Assembly (NCBI GenBank): GCA_028767165.1
Contig: JARACJ010000009.1
Location: forward strand, 124,001 to 188,000
DNA from: Proteobacteria bacterium DTSAM18
GTDB lineage: Bacteria; Myxococcota_A; UBA796; GCA-2862545
DNA length: 64,000 nt
Direction of reading: 5' to 3'
The position numbers were made by a program, and so were the translations under genes. Shown one piece after another: positions 26,001 to 33,916 of the stretch. The notes under the pieces are model-generated. The model saw nothing but the letters and a program-made list of their open reading frames with translations. It searched no databases and was not told the DNA's origin. Position 1 is the first letter of the stretch. Every line of letters begins with the position of its first letter.

Positions 26001-26660
26001 ATGGTGCTCCTGTTCGCCCTCGCCCTGCTGAGCGTGGGGCTCGTGGCGTTGTACCGGGTGCTCGATCCGCCGGTGACCCCCTACCAGATCGCCCAGGGCC
26101 GCGCCGTGCCCACCACCTGGACGCCGCTGGAGGAGATCCCCCGCTCGCTCCTCGACGCCGTGCTCGCCGCGGAGGACCAGCGCTTCTGTTCGCACCAGGG
26201 CATCGACGTGCGCACGATGGAGCACCTGCTCACCGAGCTCGCCGAGGATCGCGAGCTGCCCCGGGGCGGCTCCACGATCTCCCAGCAGACCGCGAAGAAC
26301 ACGTTCCTGCTCCACGGACGCTCCACCTGGTCCCGCGCCCTCCGCAAGCCCTTCGAGGCCTGGTTCACCGTGTGGATGGAGCTGCTGTGGACCAAGCCGC
26401 GGATCATGGAGGTCTACCTGAACGTCATCGAGTTCGGCCCCGGCACATTCGGCGTGCACGCCGCCTCACAGGTCTACTTCGGACGGTCGCCGGCCAAGCT
26501 CACCAGGGGCCAGGCGGCCCAGCTCGCCGCGACCATCCGCTCCCCGAAGTCCGCGAACCCGAGCCACCCGAGCCGGTCATGGCGGTGGTACGTCTCGCAC
26601 ATCGACGCCACCGGACCCCGCGTCGCGTCTCTCGGACTCGACCGGTGCCTCCTTCCGTGA
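26001..26660 (+). CDS. mtgA: Monofunctional peptidoglycan glycosyltransferase
   Basis: The product has about 219 residues. A single N-terminal anchor helix (MVLLFALALLSVGLVALY) precedes a GT51 domain. Motif 1 is AAEDQRFCSHQGID with the catalytic Glu, motif 2 GGSTISQQTAKNTFL, motif 3 RKPFEAWFTVWME with the second Glu, and motif 4 YLNVIEFGPGTFGV. It polymerises lipid II glycan strands at the inner membrane. The start is uncertain: an AGGAGG at 25970-25975 is too far from this ATG but ideally placed for an ATC codon at 25980, which would add IRTIRRI, a basic membrane-anchor leader. Its 3' end overlaps the convergent PBP gene by 84 bp. Confidence 0.85.
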   Translation: MVLLFALALLSVGLVALYRVLDPPVTPYQIAQGRAVPTTWTPLEEIPRSLLDAVLAAEDQRFCSHQGIDVRTMEHLLTELAEDRELPRGGSTISQQTAKNTFLLHGRSTWSRALRKPFEAWFTVWMELLWTKPRIMEVYLNVIEFGPGTFGVHAASQVYFGRSPAKLTRGQAAQLAATIRSPKSANPSHPSRSWRWYVSHIDATGPRVASLGLDRCLLP

Positions 26661-29600
26661 GGCCCGCCGCTTCTCCCGACGCTCCCTGCCCGTGGGAGGG
26701 TCCTGGGGTAGGATGACCGGCGGACGCTCCGGGCTGGCGGAGGCCGGTGGACGGGTCGTCGGCGCGGGTTGTCGCTCCGGTCGGTCGGCCTCACGCGGCT
26801 CCCGGGGACGCTCACGCTCCTCCTGCGCCCCGGGTGCGACGTCGGTGTCCTCCAGCGCCGGAAGGCGATCCGACGAGGTCGCCCGGGGGATGCGGAGGTC
26901 CTCGTACAGGTCGCGGGAGTTGCCCTCCTCGTCCACGAAGCGGGCGTCCGGCGCGCCCTCCCCCCATGCGCCCAGGCCCCAGTCCCACCCGTCCCAGGCC
27001 GACGACGAGCGGACGAAGCGGGACGGCACCCACATGGAGCGCTCGGCCCCTTCCCCCGCGGGGAAGCCCGCGTAGCTGACCGGCACCTGCTGGGCACCGG
27101 ACGGGGGGATCAGGACGCCCGCCAGCGCCGCCTCCGACGCGGGCTCGCCCAGCAGTCCGGCCTGCTGCAGCCCCCGGCCGATGTCGGTCCAGGCGGAGAG
27201 CGGGGTGCGTCCGCCCAGGATGCGGATGCCGCCGCGCTTCATCGGACGGTTGTCGTCGAAGCCCACGTACACACCCAGCACCAGCCCGTCGGCCGCGGAC
27301 CAGCCGGCGTCCTGGGGTGCCGGCAGGTAGCCGAGGAAGGCGGCGTTGCGGAACTCGTTGGTGGTGCCGGTCTTGCCGCCGAAGGGTACCGCGGCCCCGG
27401 ACGCCGTCTTCAGCGCGCCACGGGCTCGCCGGGCCGTGCCATGGCGGACCACGTTGGCGAGCACGCTGCTCGTCATGTCGGCGGTCTCCGTGGAGGCCAC
27501 CCGACGCATCTCGGGCTCGGCCCGGTACAGCAGCCGGCCCGAGGCGTCCCGGATCTCCTGGATGAGCACGTCGCCGTGGCCGAGGGGCACGGTCTGCTCC
27601 CGTCCATCCGGCAGGTACACACGTCCCACCCCGCGCACGGCGCTGCCGGAGATGAGGCCGCTGTACATGCTGGTGGCCTCCTCCAGCGAGATGTCGGCGG
27701 CGCCCAGGGGCAGCGAGAGCACCTCCGGCAGCTCCCGCTCCACGCCGTACTGCCCCGCGAGCTGCACGATGTAGCGCATGGCGAGCCGCTGCCGGAAGCT
27801 CGGGTTGTCCACCACGACGCTGCTGCGGGCGAGGTGTCCCCCCTCCCTCTTCCAGGCCCGCACCCGCCGGTGGACCAGCCGCTGGACCTCCTCGAGGGTG
27901 GTCATGTGCAGGCCGGCGACCCGGACCTCCGACAGGGGCTGCAGGCGCAGCCGGCCCTGCTCGACCATCAGGCCCACCGCCACCTGGCGATCGACCCGCT
28001 GCACCCGCCCGGAGTCCTCCTCCCGGGGCTCGGCGAACGCCCGGTAGCCCATGGGCACCGAGGCACTGCACGCGAGCTGCAGCTCGCCGCCGGAGACCCG
28101 CCAGGACAGCGGCGACAGGTCCGACGGCGTGTCGGCCGGATCGATGAGCCAGGCCTGCAGCTCCCGGTAGGCGCGCACGCAGCGACCCTTGCGGGCCAGC
28201 ACGCTGTTCCAGGTCTCCACGGGGCCGTCCATGGGATCGAGGCCACGGCCGATGCGTCCGAGGAAGATGGCGTCGTCCGGATCCGACAGCAGCTCCGGGT
28301 TCATGGCCACCTCCTCGCGGATCTCGGCGAAGGCGGACTCGTGGGTCTGGGCCCCGTCGAGCTCGACGCCGGCGTCCTGCAGCCTGCGCGCGTAGTCCCG
28401 CAGGGGCTCGTCCCGGCCCTGCCACAGCTCCAGCTCCTGGGCCAGGCGGGTGACGCGGCTCGTGTCGGCCTGGGCCAGCAGGTGGCTGAACAGCCACGCG
28501 GCGGCGCGGTTCTCGCTGGTCACCCCGATCCACCCCACGCTCACCCGGGCCGGGCCCTGGTGGTCGGCGCGAGGGGTCCACTCGGTGGTGGAGTAGCGAA
28601 GGGTCAGCGGGGTGTTGGGCACCGGCGCGAGGGGGTTCCAGCCCTCCATGAAGGCCGCGTGGATGACGAGCATCTTCCACACCGAACCGAACTGACGCGG
28701 CGCGCGGGCGCGGTTGTAGTTCTCGTCGGAGAAGCCGCCGACCATCGCGCGCAGGAGGGGTCCGTCCCGCAGGACGACGGCGCCATTGACCTCACCGGGC
28801 AGCTCCAGGTCACAGGTCGTCCCGTCCGCCCGCAGGGAGACGTGGACCAGGGCGCCCGGCTGCAGCGCCTTGGCGAGGGTGGCACGGGCTGCCGACGACG
28901 GGCCCGCGCCCCAGCTGCCACTGCGCCCTTGCCGCCACGCCCGGCCGATGCGATCGAGGGCCTCGCGATCGACCACGCAGGTCTGGGGGCCGATGTCGAC
29001 CTCGATGCCGCCCTCGGCCGGCCCCACCACCTCGCCGAGGACCATGTCCAGGGGCTGGACCTCGAGCGGCTGGTCGGCGCGCTCCTCGTCCCGGACCACG
29101 TCCGTGAGGTCGGAGGCGGCCATCTGCAGCTGCAGCTCGGTGAGGTGGTGACGCAGTCCGTGGCGGGCGATCCGCTGGGCCCGCTCGTCCACCGTGATGA
29201 CCACCTGCAGGCCGGCCCGCCGCACGTCCGGCACGTCGAGCATGTCCCACACGCCGAGCCCCTCCTCCGAGACGAAGGGGGGGGACGCGAGTCGCCGATC
29301 CACCTCCTCGATGAGGGCGTTGGGACGGGGTCGGAACTGCCCCTGCTGGAATGCCAGGGAGATCGGCCCGGCGAGCAGACGGCGCGCCTCCGCCTGCATC
29401 CCGGTGACCTCCTGCTCGGAGATCCCCCGGCCGATCCGGCTCTCCGTGGGCACGAGCATGCGGGTGGGCAGCTCGACGATGCGCTCCAGCACGTAGCGGG
29501 TCCGCTCCTCGGCCCGCTGCCGTCCCTCGGCCGCCTCGACCGGATCGTCGTCGAACGGATCGAAGCGGGCCGGCGCCTTCACCATGCCGGCGATGAAGGC

Positions 29601-30245
29601 GGACTCGGCGAGGGTCAGCTCGTCGGGCGTCTTGTCGAAGAAGTGGCGCGCGGCGACCACGAGCCCCTCGCCGGTGCCGACCACGTGGAAGAGGCTCGCG
29701 TAGGTCGCCAGCACCTCGGACTTGGAGAAGTGGCGCTCGAGGTACAGGGCCCCGACGAGCTCCTCGCCCTTGTCGGACAGGTCCCGCGCCGGGGACTGCC
29801 GCAGGTTCTTCACGGTCTGCTGGGTCAGCGTGGAGCCGCCGGCCACCACCCGTCCGGCCTGGGTGTTCTCCCGCACGGCCCGGGCGATGCCCCGCACGTC
29901 GAAGCCGGGATGGCGCCAGAAGTGGCCGTCCTCCGCGGCGACGATGGAGACGACCCAGCTCGGCGGCAGCTCCTCGGGAGGCAGCCTCTGCCCGTGGCGA
30001 CCGCCGTGGAGCACCCCGAGCGGCGTGCCGTCGACGTAGTGCACGGCGGACTCGTGGGCGATGCGGTCGGCGAAGAGCTGGAGGTCGAGATCGCTGTCGT
30101 CGGTGGCGTTCTGGTAGAGCGACAGCCCCCAGGTCACGAGCACGACGGCCGCGATCAGGAACAGGGACGGAACGATCCACAGCAGCTTGCGCCACCTGCC
30201 CTTCCGCCTGCCTGGCTGTGCTGTCTGCTCCGCATCCGACGCCAC
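26577..30245 (-). CDS. Giant class A penicillin-binding protein (PBP1-like)
   Basis: At 1222 residues it is much longer than usual PBP1A/1B (about 750-850). The anchor helix is at about 20-42. The GT51 domain has AAEDGHFWRHPGFD (Glu105), GGSTLTQQTVKNL and KGEELVGALYLE, but motif 4 is divergent (TYASLFHVVG instead of YLNxxxFG). The transpeptidase domain has SVWK (nucleophile Ser521), SEN (577-579) and KTGTT (958-960). The Ser-x-Asn to KTG distance is about 380 residues, roughly twice normal, so a large insertion sits inside the transpeptidase domain. The C-terminal about 100 residues are Pro/Arg/Glu-rich. It starts with GTG behind GGAGG. Confidence 0.88.
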   Translation of the reverse strand: MASDAEQTAQPGRRKGRWRKLLWIVPSLFLIAAVVLVTWGLSLYQNATDDSDLDLQLFADRIAHESAVHYVDGTPLGVLHGGRHGQRLPPEELPPSWVVSIVAAEDGHFWRHPGFDVRGIARAVRENTQAGRVVAGGSTLTQQTVKNLRQSPARDLSDKGEELVGALYLERHFSKSEVLATYASLFHVVGTGEGLVVAARHFFDKTPDELTLAESAFIAGMVKAPARFDPFDDDPVEAAEGRQRAEERTRYVLERIVELPTRMLVPTESRIGRGISEQEVTGMQAEARRLLAGPISLAFQQGQFRPRPNALIEEVDRRLASPPFVSEEGLGVWDMLDVPDVRRAGLQVVITVDERAQRIARHGLRHHLTELQLQMAASDLTDVVRDEERADQPLEVQPLDMVLGEVVGPAEGGIEVDIGPQTCVVDREALDRIGRAWRQGRSGSWGAGPSSAARATLAKALQPGALVHVSLRADGTTCDLELPGEVNGAVVLRDGPLLRAMVGGFSDENYNRARAPRQFGSVWKMLVIHAAFMEGWNPLAPVPNTPLTLRYSTTEWTPRADHQGPARVSVGWIGVTSENRAAAWLFSHLLAQADTSRVTRLAQELELWQGRDEPLRDYARRLQDAGVELDGAQTHESAFAEIREEVAMNPELLSDPDDAIFLGRIGRGLDPMDGPVETWNSVLARKGRCVRAYRELQAWLIDPADTPSDLSPLSWRVSGGELQLACSASVPMGYRAFAEPREEDSGRVQRVDRQVAVGLMVEQGRLRLQPLSEVRVAGLHMTTLEEVQRLVHRRVRAWKREGGHLARSSVVVDNPSFRQRLAMRYIVQLAGQYGVERELPEVLSLPLGAADISLEEATSMYSGLISGSAVRGVGRVYLPDGREQTVPLGHGDVLIQEIRDASGRLLYRAEPEMRRVASTETADMTSSVLANVVRHGTARRARGALKTASGAAVPFGGKTGTTNEFRNAAFLGYLPAPQDAGWSAADGLVLGVYVGFDDNRPMKRGGIRILGGRTPLSAWTDIGRGLQQAGLLGEPASEAALAGVLIPPSGAQQVPVSYAGFPAGEGAERSMWVPSRFVRSSSAWDGWDWGLGAWGEGAPDARFVDEEGNSRDLYEDLRIPRATSSDRLPALEDTDVAPGAQEERERPREPREADRPERQPAPTTRPPASASPERPPVILPQDPPTGRERREKRRASRKEAPVESERRDAGSGGVDVRDVPPP

Positions 30246-30319
30246 GCCGCCTCCACATGGGGGAATTGGCCGGGGAACAGACAATCGTCAGTGCGGAGAC
30301 GGGCGGATGGGGGAGGAGG

Positions 30320-30348
30320 CCCGTGCCCGTGCCCGTGCCCGTGCCCGT
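30320..30348. repeat. Hexamer tandem repeat (CCCGTG)
   Basis: CCCGTG repeats 4.8 times without error in the gap upstream of the large PBP gene. Such simple repeats can vary in copy number by slippage. Confidence 0.9.
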
Positions 30349-30393
30349 CATGGTCCGGGTCCGACTCGGAACATGGGTGACAGTCCGTGAACT

Positions 30394-30561
30394 CGGGGCC
30401 CCGGCGCCCCAAGGGGCGCCCGTACGTGGGGACTTTGGGAGGCGGCAGTGTGGTTCGGAGCACGGGGCGCGGGGAACAACCCGGTGACTCGGGGCTGGAC
30501 CTGGGGAACGGCACGGTGGTTCGGGGCCAGGGCACCCCGAGGAGTGCCCGTACGTAGGGGC
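30394..30561. repeat. Two copies of a 40-bp hairpin repeat (island E)
   Basis: Copies at 30394-30433 and 30522-30561 match at about 32 of 40 positions and share the block GCCCGTACGT. Each folds into a hairpin: copy 1 GGCGCCCC/GGGGCGCC with AA loop (30403-30420), copy 2 GGCACCCC/GGAGTGCC with GA loop (30531-30548). A G-C pair in copy 1 is replaced by an A-T pair in copy 2, a compensatory change. A further GGGGCGCCCC / GGGGCGCCC palindrome follows copy 2. Confidence 0.65.
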
Positions 30562-30801
30562 GCCCCTCGGGGCGCCCTGGTGTGGACCCGGGCGGTGATC
30601 CATGGGTGGGGCCCGCTCGTGGTGCGGGCGTCCGACGGGTCGCGACCGGTGGAAGGTGAGGCCTGACCGGATCCATGCCCGTGTGCGTGCGTTCCCGTGC
30701 CCCCTGCGCGTGCGCGTGCGCGCCACTGGCGTCGGGACCCTGATGGGCGTGACGCGTGCCCACACCGGGTCCCAGCATCATCCTCGCGACATATTTCGAA
30801 G

Positions 30802-30849
30802 ATTGTCTATATGATCCATTGACCCTCGCCGAATCATCGTTTAGACAAT
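30802..30849 (+). promoter_or_regulatory. Promoter and palindromic operator of sdp-like operon
   Basis: An AT-rich patch in GC-rich surroundings. A perfect 8-bp inverted repeat ATTGTCTA (30802-30809) / TAGACAAT (30842-30849) with inner ATGAT/ATCAT brackets a promoter-like TTGACC (30819-30824), 17-base spacer and TAGACA (30842-30847). The right arm covers the -10 box, so a bound repressor would block transcription. The operon encodes an ArsR-type repressor, the likely ligand (inference). Confidence 0.55.
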
Positions 30850-30887
30850 TGCCGAAACGTCAAACCAACTGTTCCGTGGAGCTTCCC

Positions 30888-32297
30888 ATGCGCGTCCTCC
30901 TGCTGTCCCTGCTCCTGACTGCCTGCGTCAAGAACCCTGCTTCGCCGGAGGCCCTCACGGAGCCCGAGGTGGCTGCCGCACCCGTCGAGGCGCAGGATGC
31001 CGTTGGCACCTGGCTCGGCGCGCTCGAGCTCGGCGACCGGTCCCTGCGGATCGTCCTCCACGTCACCCGGTCTGCCAACGGCACGCTGGCCGCCACGATG
31101 GACAGCCCCGACCAGGACGCCACGGACATCCCCACGAGCGACGTGACGGCCACGGCCGAAGGGCTGTCCCTGAGCGTGCCCACCATCGGCGGTCGGCTCG
31201 AGACCCGCTGGACCGCCGACGGCACCCTCGAGGGCGCCTGGTCCCAGGGGCCCGCGCAGCTGCCCATCGTCCTGGTCCGAGGCGAGACGCCCGCGTCGGC
31301 CCGTCGCCCGCAGGAACCCACGTTTCCCCTCCCCTACACCACCCGCGACGTCTACATCCCCACCGCCGCCGGCCACACCCTCGCAGGCACCCTGAGCCTG
31401 CCGACCGGGGAGGGCCCCCACCCGGCCATCGTACTCGTCTCCGGCTCGGGTCCCCAGGACCGCCACGAGAGCATCGCCGGCCACCACCCCTTCCTCGTGC
31501 TCTCCGATGCCTTCACCCGGGCCGGCATCGCGGTGCTCCGCTACGACGACCGGGGCTTCGGCCACTCTACCGGCACCTTCTCCGGCGCCACCACCACCGA
31601 CTTCGCCGCCGACGCCGCCGACGCCTGGCGCTTCCTCACGGCACAGGACGGCATCTCGCCGGATCGCGTGGGCATCCTCGGTCACTCGGAGGGCGGCTAC
31701 GTGGCCCCTCTCGTGGCCCGCGACCACGACGTCGCCTTCGCCGTGCTGATGTCCTCCCCCGCCGTGACCGGACGCCAGGTCATCGAGACCCAGGTGTACG
31801 ACCTCGCGCTGGCCCAGGGTGCTCCGGCAGCCGCGGCCCAGCAGAGCCGCGAGGTCCAGACCGGCCTGATGGGCCAGGTGCTCGACGGCGCCACGGAAGC
31901 CGAGCTCACGCAGGCTCTCACCGCCATCGGCATGCCCCCGGAGACCGCCAGCGCCCAGGCCGCCGCACTGGCCTCCCCCTGGTACCGGGGCTTCCTGGCC
32001 TTCGACCCCACGCCGTCCCTCGCCGCCCTGGACATCCCCGTCCTCGCGCTCCTGGGCACCAAGGACCTGCAGGTGAACGCCGACGACAACCGCGCTGCCT
32101 TCGAGACGATCCTCGCCGGCAACGACCTGGCGCAGATCACGGTCCTCGACGGCCTCAACCACCTGCTGCAGCCGGCCTCCACCGGTCTGCCCCAGGAGTA
32201 CGCCTCCATCGAGACCACCATCGACCCCGGGGCCCTGCGGACCCTCACCGACTGGATCGTGCGGGTCACGGACGACAAGCGCGCCGAGGTCCCATGA
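30888..32297 (+). CDS. Alpha/beta hydrolase lipoprotein
   Basis: The 469-residue product has a lipoprotein signal LLSLLLTAC (lipidated Cys13). Residues about 35-130 form a small beta domain (VGTWLGALELGDRSLRIVLHV) often fused to this hydrolase family. The hydrolase domain follows, with oxyanion region VLVSGSGPQDRHE and nucleophile elbow GHSEGG (Ser267). Acid and base are likely in LLGTKDLQVNADDN and DGLNHLLQP. Bacterial relatives are envelope esterases of unknown natural substrate. It is the first gene of a five-gene operon, overlapping the ArsR gene by four bases (ATGA). The ribosome site is GTGGAG. Confidence 0.83.
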   Translation: MRVLLLSLLLTACVKNPASPEALTEPEVAAAPVEAQDAVGTWLGALELGDRSLRIVLHVTRSANGTLAATMDSPDQDATDIPTSDVTATAEGLSLSVPTIGGRLETRWTADGTLEGAWSQGPAQLPIVLVRGETPASARRPQEPTFPLPYTTRDVYIPTAAGHTLAGTLSLPTGEGPHPAIVLVSGSGPQDRHESIAGHHPFLVLSDAFTRAGIAVLRYDDRGFGHSTGTFSGATTTDFAADAADAWRFLTAQDGISPDRVGILGHSEGGYVAPLVARDHDVAFAVLMSSPAVTGRQVIETQVYDLALAQGAPAAAAQQSREVQTGLMGQVLDGATEAELTQALTAIGMPPETASAQAAALASPWYRGFLAFDPTPSLAALDIPVLALLGTKDLQVNADDNRAAFETILAGNDLAQITVLDGLNHLLQPASTGLPQEYASIETTIDPGALRTLTDWIVRVTDDKRAEVP

Positions 32298-32563
32298 ACC
32301 ACCTCTTCAAGGCCCTGTCAGACCCCACCCGCCGCCGCATCCTCGACCTGCTCAAGGATGGCGAGATGACGCCCGGCGACCTGTACCCGCACTTCGACAT
32401 CTCCAAGCCGTCTCTGTCCCACCACCTCTCCCTGCTCAAGCAGGCCGAGCTCGTGGTCGTCCGCCGCGACGGAAAGCAGCTGTTCTACCGCCTCAACACC
32501 ACCGTGCTGCAGGATCTCATGTCCTGGACACTGGACTTCCTGTCTTCGGAGGACCCCACATGA
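32294..32563 (+). CDS. ArsR-family autorepressor, SdpR-like
   Basis: The 89-residue winged-helix protein reads FKALSDPTRRRILDLLKDGEMTPGDLYPHFDISKPSLSHHLSLLKQAELV, the classical ArsR DNA-binding region, and closes with VVRRDGKQLFYRLNTTVLQDL. It has no metal-binding Cys box (ELCVC), matching the SdpR-like, non-metal subgroup. It overlaps both neighbours by ATGA junctions and is followed by SdpI-like membrane proteins, the same order as Bacillus sdpRI, where the membrane protein captures the repressor. It likely binds the palindrome at 30802-30849. Confidence 0.88.
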   Translation: MNHLFKALSDPTRRRILDLLKDGEMTPGDLYPHFDISKPSLSHHLSLLKQAELVVVRRDGKQLFYRLNTTVLQDLMSWTLDFLSSEDPT

Positions 32564-33213
32564 ACGACACGATCCGTACTCATATCCTGTGGAAAGTTGC
32601 ACGGGAGGACGCGCCCTTTCTTTTGGCCCTTGCGGCCACCTGGGTCTGGGCTCTCATGCGTTGGCCTGCCGGAGGTCCTCCATCTCCCGCTCTCGCCTTG
32701 GTGATTCTCGCCTTCCCTGCCCTGGCCTGGTCGAACTGGGCCCGAATGCCGCTCCAAGCGCCTCACGGCGGCAAACTTCTGGCGCATACGAGTGGTCACA
32801 GGGCACTCCGTACCTACGCCGGCGTCTTCTTCCTTGCGATCGAGGCCTTGTTCATCCACCACGACCTGTCCTATCGGTCGATGGTCGCGGCCGGCTGGAC
32901 ACTCCCCATCGCAGGTGGGTTCTTCGTCCTGTTCGGCAACATGCTACCCCGCCTTCCTCACGGTGCCCCAGCCGGCTGGCGCACCCGATGGAACGTCCAG
33001 GACGCGTCCAACTGGTATCGAACCCAACGCGTGGCCGGCCGAAGCATGATGGCCTTCGGTGTGGTCCAGATCGCCTTGACGCCCCTGTTTCAGACGATCC
33101 CCGATGAAAGTCCGGTCCCCCTCATCGTCTGGTGGGCTCTGCTTCTGGCCTGCGTAGGTGTGCCCTACCTGGCCTCCTACCGCTGGTCCCATGCAGACAC
33201 CTCCTCGACCTGA
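32560..33213 (+). CDS. SdpI-like membrane protein (first copy)
   Basis: The 217-residue protein has about six hydrophobic helices and a C-terminal SdpI-like stretch: FFVLFGNMLPRLPHG, then NWYRTQRVAGRSMMAFGVVQI, corresponding to the GNxL/R and W-x-x-t-h-R-x-x-g signature of SdpI. It overlaps the ArsR gene by four bases. Its codons use noticeably more T and A in third positions than its neighbours (CTT, TTT, GTT, ACT), so it may have been acquired separately. Likely partner of the ArsR regulator or an immunity-type protein; exact role inferred. Confidence 0.7.
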   Translation: MNDTIRTHILWKVAREDAPFLLALAATWVWALMRWPAGGPPSPALALVILAFPALAWSNWARMPLQAPHGGKLLAHTSGHRALRTYAGVFFLAIEALFIHHDLSYRSMVAAGWTLPIAGGFFVLFGNMLPRLPHGAPAGWRTRWNVQDASNWYRTQRVAGRSMMAFGVVQIALTPLFQTIPDESPVPLIVWWALLLACVGVPYLASYRWSHADTSST

Positions 33214-33241
33214 TCTGGTCGAGCCGCATCCTGGAGCCTCC

Positions 33242-33916
33242 ATGTCCGAGTCCCAGCCTTCCAGTTTCAAGCGCATCCTCAAGCAGGACTGGCCCATCCT
33301 CCTGCTCCTCGCCGCCTCCTGGGCCTACGCCCTGTGGGCATACCCCCAGATGCCCGACAGGGTGCCCATCCACTGGAACATCCACGGTGAGCCCGACGGC
33401 TGGGGCGCCCCCGGCGTGAACGTCTTCATGCTCGGCATCATCTCCGTGGGCACCTGGCTGCTGATGGCCTTCATCCCGAAGATCGACCCCCGGGGCGCCA
33501 GCCTGCTCGAGGCCGGTACCTCCTACAAGTTCATCCGCTGGCTCGTCACGGGCCTGATGGCAGGCCTGCACGTGATGATCGTCCACGCCACGCTCACCGA
33601 GTCGCAGTCGATGGACGGTCCGATGGAGGTCCTGCTCGGCCTGTTCTTCATGGGCTTCGGCAACGTGATGGGCCGGGTACCCGCCAACTACATGGTCGGC
33701 GTGCGCACCCCCTGGACCCTCAACGACCCGGAGATCTGGCGCAAGACCCACCGCACCACGGGCAGGGTGTGGTTCGTGGGCGGCCTGCTGCTGGCCCTGT
33801 CCGGTCTGTTCCTGGAGGGCGCGGTCATGGGCTACACCTTCCTGGCCATCATCACCGGTCTCATCACGATCCCGCTCATCCAGAGCTACGTGCTCTACAA
33901 GCGCTCCCAGGCATGA
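33242..33916 (+). CDS. SdpI family membrane protein (DUF1648 + SdpI)
   Basis: The 224-residue product starts at an ATG behind TGGAGC. It begins with a DUF1648 segment (YPQMPDRVPIHWNIHGEPDGW, the P-x-x-I-P-x-H-W/F-N motif). Several membrane helices and the SdpI signature follow: FMGFGNVMGRVPANYMVGVRTPWTLNDPEIWRKTHRTTGRVWF. This is the canonical SdpI architecture; in Bacillus SdpI is both immunity protein against SdpC toxin and signal transducer that sequesters SdpR. No SdpC-like toxin gene is seen here. Confidence 0.88.
   Translation: MSESQPSSFKRILKQDWPILLLLAASWAYALWAYPQMPDRVPIHWNIHGEPDGWGAPGVNVFMLGIISVGTWLLMAFIPKIDPRGASLLEAGTSYKFIRWLVTGLMAGLHVMIVHATLTESQSMDGPMEVLLGLFFMGFGNVMGRVPANYMVGVRTPWTLNDPEIWRKTHRTTGRVWFVGGLLLALSGLFLEGAVMGYTFLAIITGLITIPLIQSYVLYKRSQA

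Larger units (their letters stand above)
30246..30780. other. Gene-free island E upstream of sdp-like operon
   Basis: The 642-bp gap between the large PBP gene and the hydrolase gene holds no supported gene. Beyond the hexamer array and the 40-bp repeats it contains repeated words GTGGTTCGG (twice), ACTCGGGGC (twice) and alternating GTGCGTGCG / GCGCGTGCGCGTGCG tracts near 30680-30725. These alternating purine-pyrimidine runs could favour left-handed DNA. Confidence 0.5.

Noticed and set aside
26769-30380. A 1203-codon open frame on the plus strand
   Set aside because: It is fully antisense to the penicillin-binding protein, whose motifs are unmistakable; in GC-rich DNA such mirror frames lack stops. 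Its protein has no fold-like pattern.
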